A DNA stretch of 22,098 nucleotides from a virus: positions 1 through 22,098 of the IMG/VR virus record IMGVR_UViG_3300034093_000597. The stretch is one strand, 5' to 3'. The notes beneath the pieces were generated by a model. That model saw only the letters and a program-made list of their open reading frames with translations. It was not told the origin of the DNA and made no database searches. Position numbers and translations under genes: made by a program. Shown here one piece after another: positions 20,681 to 22,098 of this stretch. Each line of letters starts with the position of its first letter. The first letter of the stretch is position 1.

Positions 20681-22098
20681 TTAAAAAGGGTTTATTTCAA
20701 TTTCATCTTGTACAGGTTGCGTTTCCGTTTCAAACATAATCCAACGAATATCACTTTTACCTTGCGTTACCTTGTATCCCATTTGCTTACCGTAAATGTC
20801 CATCCAGCTTGTGAACTTCCTTTGTGATAGCGTTCGCTCATAGTCTTTATACTCAGATACAAACGCCGCAAACCTTGCGCCCTTATCCAGTCTTTGGTTA
20901 ACAGATAGATTTTCTTCTGTTGCCCATTCGACAAAGTCGCTCGAAGTTTCTTTGATGAATTTGCGAAGGTCTAAGTTTACCGATTCATGAGCTACCAATC
21001 CATTGGCTAAGTAGAATTGAACGCATCCAATCATGAAGGTATCAAACCTTGCCCACTCCGCAGCATCCCACTCATCAAATAGCATACATCCAAATTCATC
21101 AAACGGGGTGTGATGCGCTCCAAAGTGACTACTGAATTCTACTTCAAACTTTCGCCTTTCAAATGAACCCCCAATCCCTCCAATAGTGTAATTTGTAGTA
21201 ATTACAATTTTCGGGCTGCGACTAACTGGAATGTGTATGGCATCCTTGTTTTTCTTTTCAAGCGTAATACCCTCCGTAATTAAAGAGAATAACTGCTCAA
21301 ATGCAAAGGACTTTTTTACGTCATCAAATACCAGCACCTGAGTATCTGCTCCAACGGTTTGATATGGAAATGATTTTTCAAAACTAAACTGCTTACCATC
21401 CAAAGTTGCAACCCGTTTCATTCGCCCGATTGCATTGCAAAACATACCCTTTCCGCTTCCTCCGTTTGGGTTTTCGCTTATCAGCTCATCATTCATAATA
21501 ATGGCCTTGTTGTTTGCGGAGGTCTTATGTGAGTGAAGCAAGTAACCAGCAACGCTGCGAAGTGAATTAAACCTTTGCAAATCTTTGCCAGCAGCAAGAA
21601 ATAGGAACTTTGAATACATACCACCGTCTTTGCCTACTTCCACAAAGTCGCGTTCAATTACGTGTTTCTTCCATACAAACCCATCTAGATCTAAATAGTC
21701 AATCTTTTTAACGTAGTCAATCCCAACTTCAACCGCGCAATTTTGATAGTATAGATAGCAATTCGTTTCCGTGTCCTTTTTTAGTTTGACTTCTGCGGTG
21801 TCCAATAGGCTCAAATAGTCATCTTTGAAAAGCCTTGTTTGGTTTGCCATAAAGTCGTAAGGCGAATAGCCAACGTCTGAGCGGTTCAAAATGTGTGTTA
21901 ACACAAAATCCTTCATGTAGGCCGCTGCGGTGTCCTCTAAAAGATTCGAATTTATTTTTACAAATAAGTAACTACTTGAACCCTCAGGAAAAAACTTGCA
22001 GAATTGATTTTGCTCTAAAAAGAACTTGTAACGGTGTGGGCTTAGTTGGATTTTTCCTTTCTCATTATAAGTCCAGAAATCACTTATTGCCAGCGTTT
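20681..22098 (-). CDS. Phage primase-helicase (SF3 helicase), N-terminus beyond the right edge
   Basis: The frame has no stop up to the right window edge, so at least 471 residues lie here and the start is outside. The internal ATG at 21916 is not the true start, since coding-like sequence (FWTYNEKGKIQLSPHRYKFF) continues upstream. The C-terminal part is a DUF5906/D5-like SF3 helicase: Walker A GGSGKG at about 21449-21463, Walker B VLVFDDV, motif C KIVITTNY, and an arginine (FERRKF) after it. In phages such proteins form a hexameric replicative helicase, often fused to an AEP-type primase N-terminus that would lie beyond the edge. It heads the replication gene set here. Confidence 0.9.
   Translation of the reverse strand, partial: TLAISDFWTYNEKGKIQLSPHRYKFFLEQNQFCKFFPEGSSSYLFVKINSNLLEDTAAAYMKDFVLTHILNRSDVGYSPYDFMANQTRLFKDDYLSLLDTAEVKLKKDTETNCYLYYQNCAVEVGIDYVKKIDYLDLDGFVWKKHVIERDFVEVGKDGGMYSKFLFLAAGKDLQRFNSLRSVAGYLLHSHKTSANNKAIIMNDELISENPNGGSGKGMFCNAIGRMKRVATLDGKQFSFEKSFPYQTVGADTQVLVFDDVKKSFAFEQLFSLITEGITLEKKNKDAIHIPVSRSPKIVITTNYTIGGIGGSFERRKFEVEFSSHFGAHHTPFDEFGCMLFDEWDAAEWARFDTFMIGCVQFYLANGLVAHESVNLDLRKFIKETSSDFVEWATEENLSVNQRLDKGARFAAFVSEYKDYERTLSQRKFTSWMDIYGKQMGYKVTQGKSDIRWIMFETETQPVQDEIEINPF

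Noticed and set aside
1-22098. CRISPR array, tRNA genes, insertion sequences, integrase or attachment sites
   Set aside because: No regularly spaced repeats, no cloverleaf, transposase or recombinase motifs were seen on either strand.

Overview
The window is a near-gapless block of a tailed double-stranded DNA phage (Caudoviricetes, siphophage-like) or a prophage of that type. All 31 genes I support lie on the minus strand, so transcription runs from the right edge to the left edge. The host is probably a member of Bacteroidota. This is an inference from AT-rich leaders with almost no Shine-Dalgarno sequences, a DUF3127-type single-strand binding protein, a DUF5675 protein, and tail proteins of a style I associate with Bacteroidota phages. 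No bacterial flanking gene, integrase, tRNA, CRISPR array, insertion sequence or clear terminator was seen. No stretch above about 85 bases lacks a gene, and about ten junctions are ATGA stop/start overlaps.

Right part (about 16.9-22.1 kb) is DNA replication and recombination: an SF3 primase-helicase cut by the right edge, an SF2 helicase with a zinc ribbon, a VRR-NUC nuclease, two small unknown proteins, an ERF single-strand annealing protein, a Gp157-like protein and an OB-fold SSB. Middle-right (14.4-17.0 kb) holds small genes: an overlooked 53-residue ORF, a DUF5675 protein with a dockerin-like calcium loop (candidate lysis or wall-acting protein), three unknown small proteins, a membrane-anchored coiled-coil protein, a sigma-like helix-turn-helix protein, a small membrane protein and a small CxxC protein.

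Middle (9.35-14.46 kb) holds four glycan- or methyl-transfer enzymes around the terminase genes: a GT2 glycosyltransferase, a fusion of a PLOD/GT25-like glycosyltransferase with a class I methyltransferase, a separate class I methyltransferase, then small and large terminase, then a GT4 glycosyltransferase. They look like a phage-encoded decoration pathway, perhaps for virion proteins, translated with the packaging genes.

Left part (1-9.35 kb) is morphogenesis in an unusual order: a tail assembly chaperone with a well-supported programmed -1 frameshift (slippery T9 run; 222- and 253-residue products), a tail completion protein, two large tail/baseplate proteins, the tape measure, then head genes (XkdF-like prohead protease, scaffold, major capsid protein cut by the left edge). 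Tail genes thus sit between terminase and head genes, and no portal gene is visible. If a portal exists it should lie left of the capsid gene.
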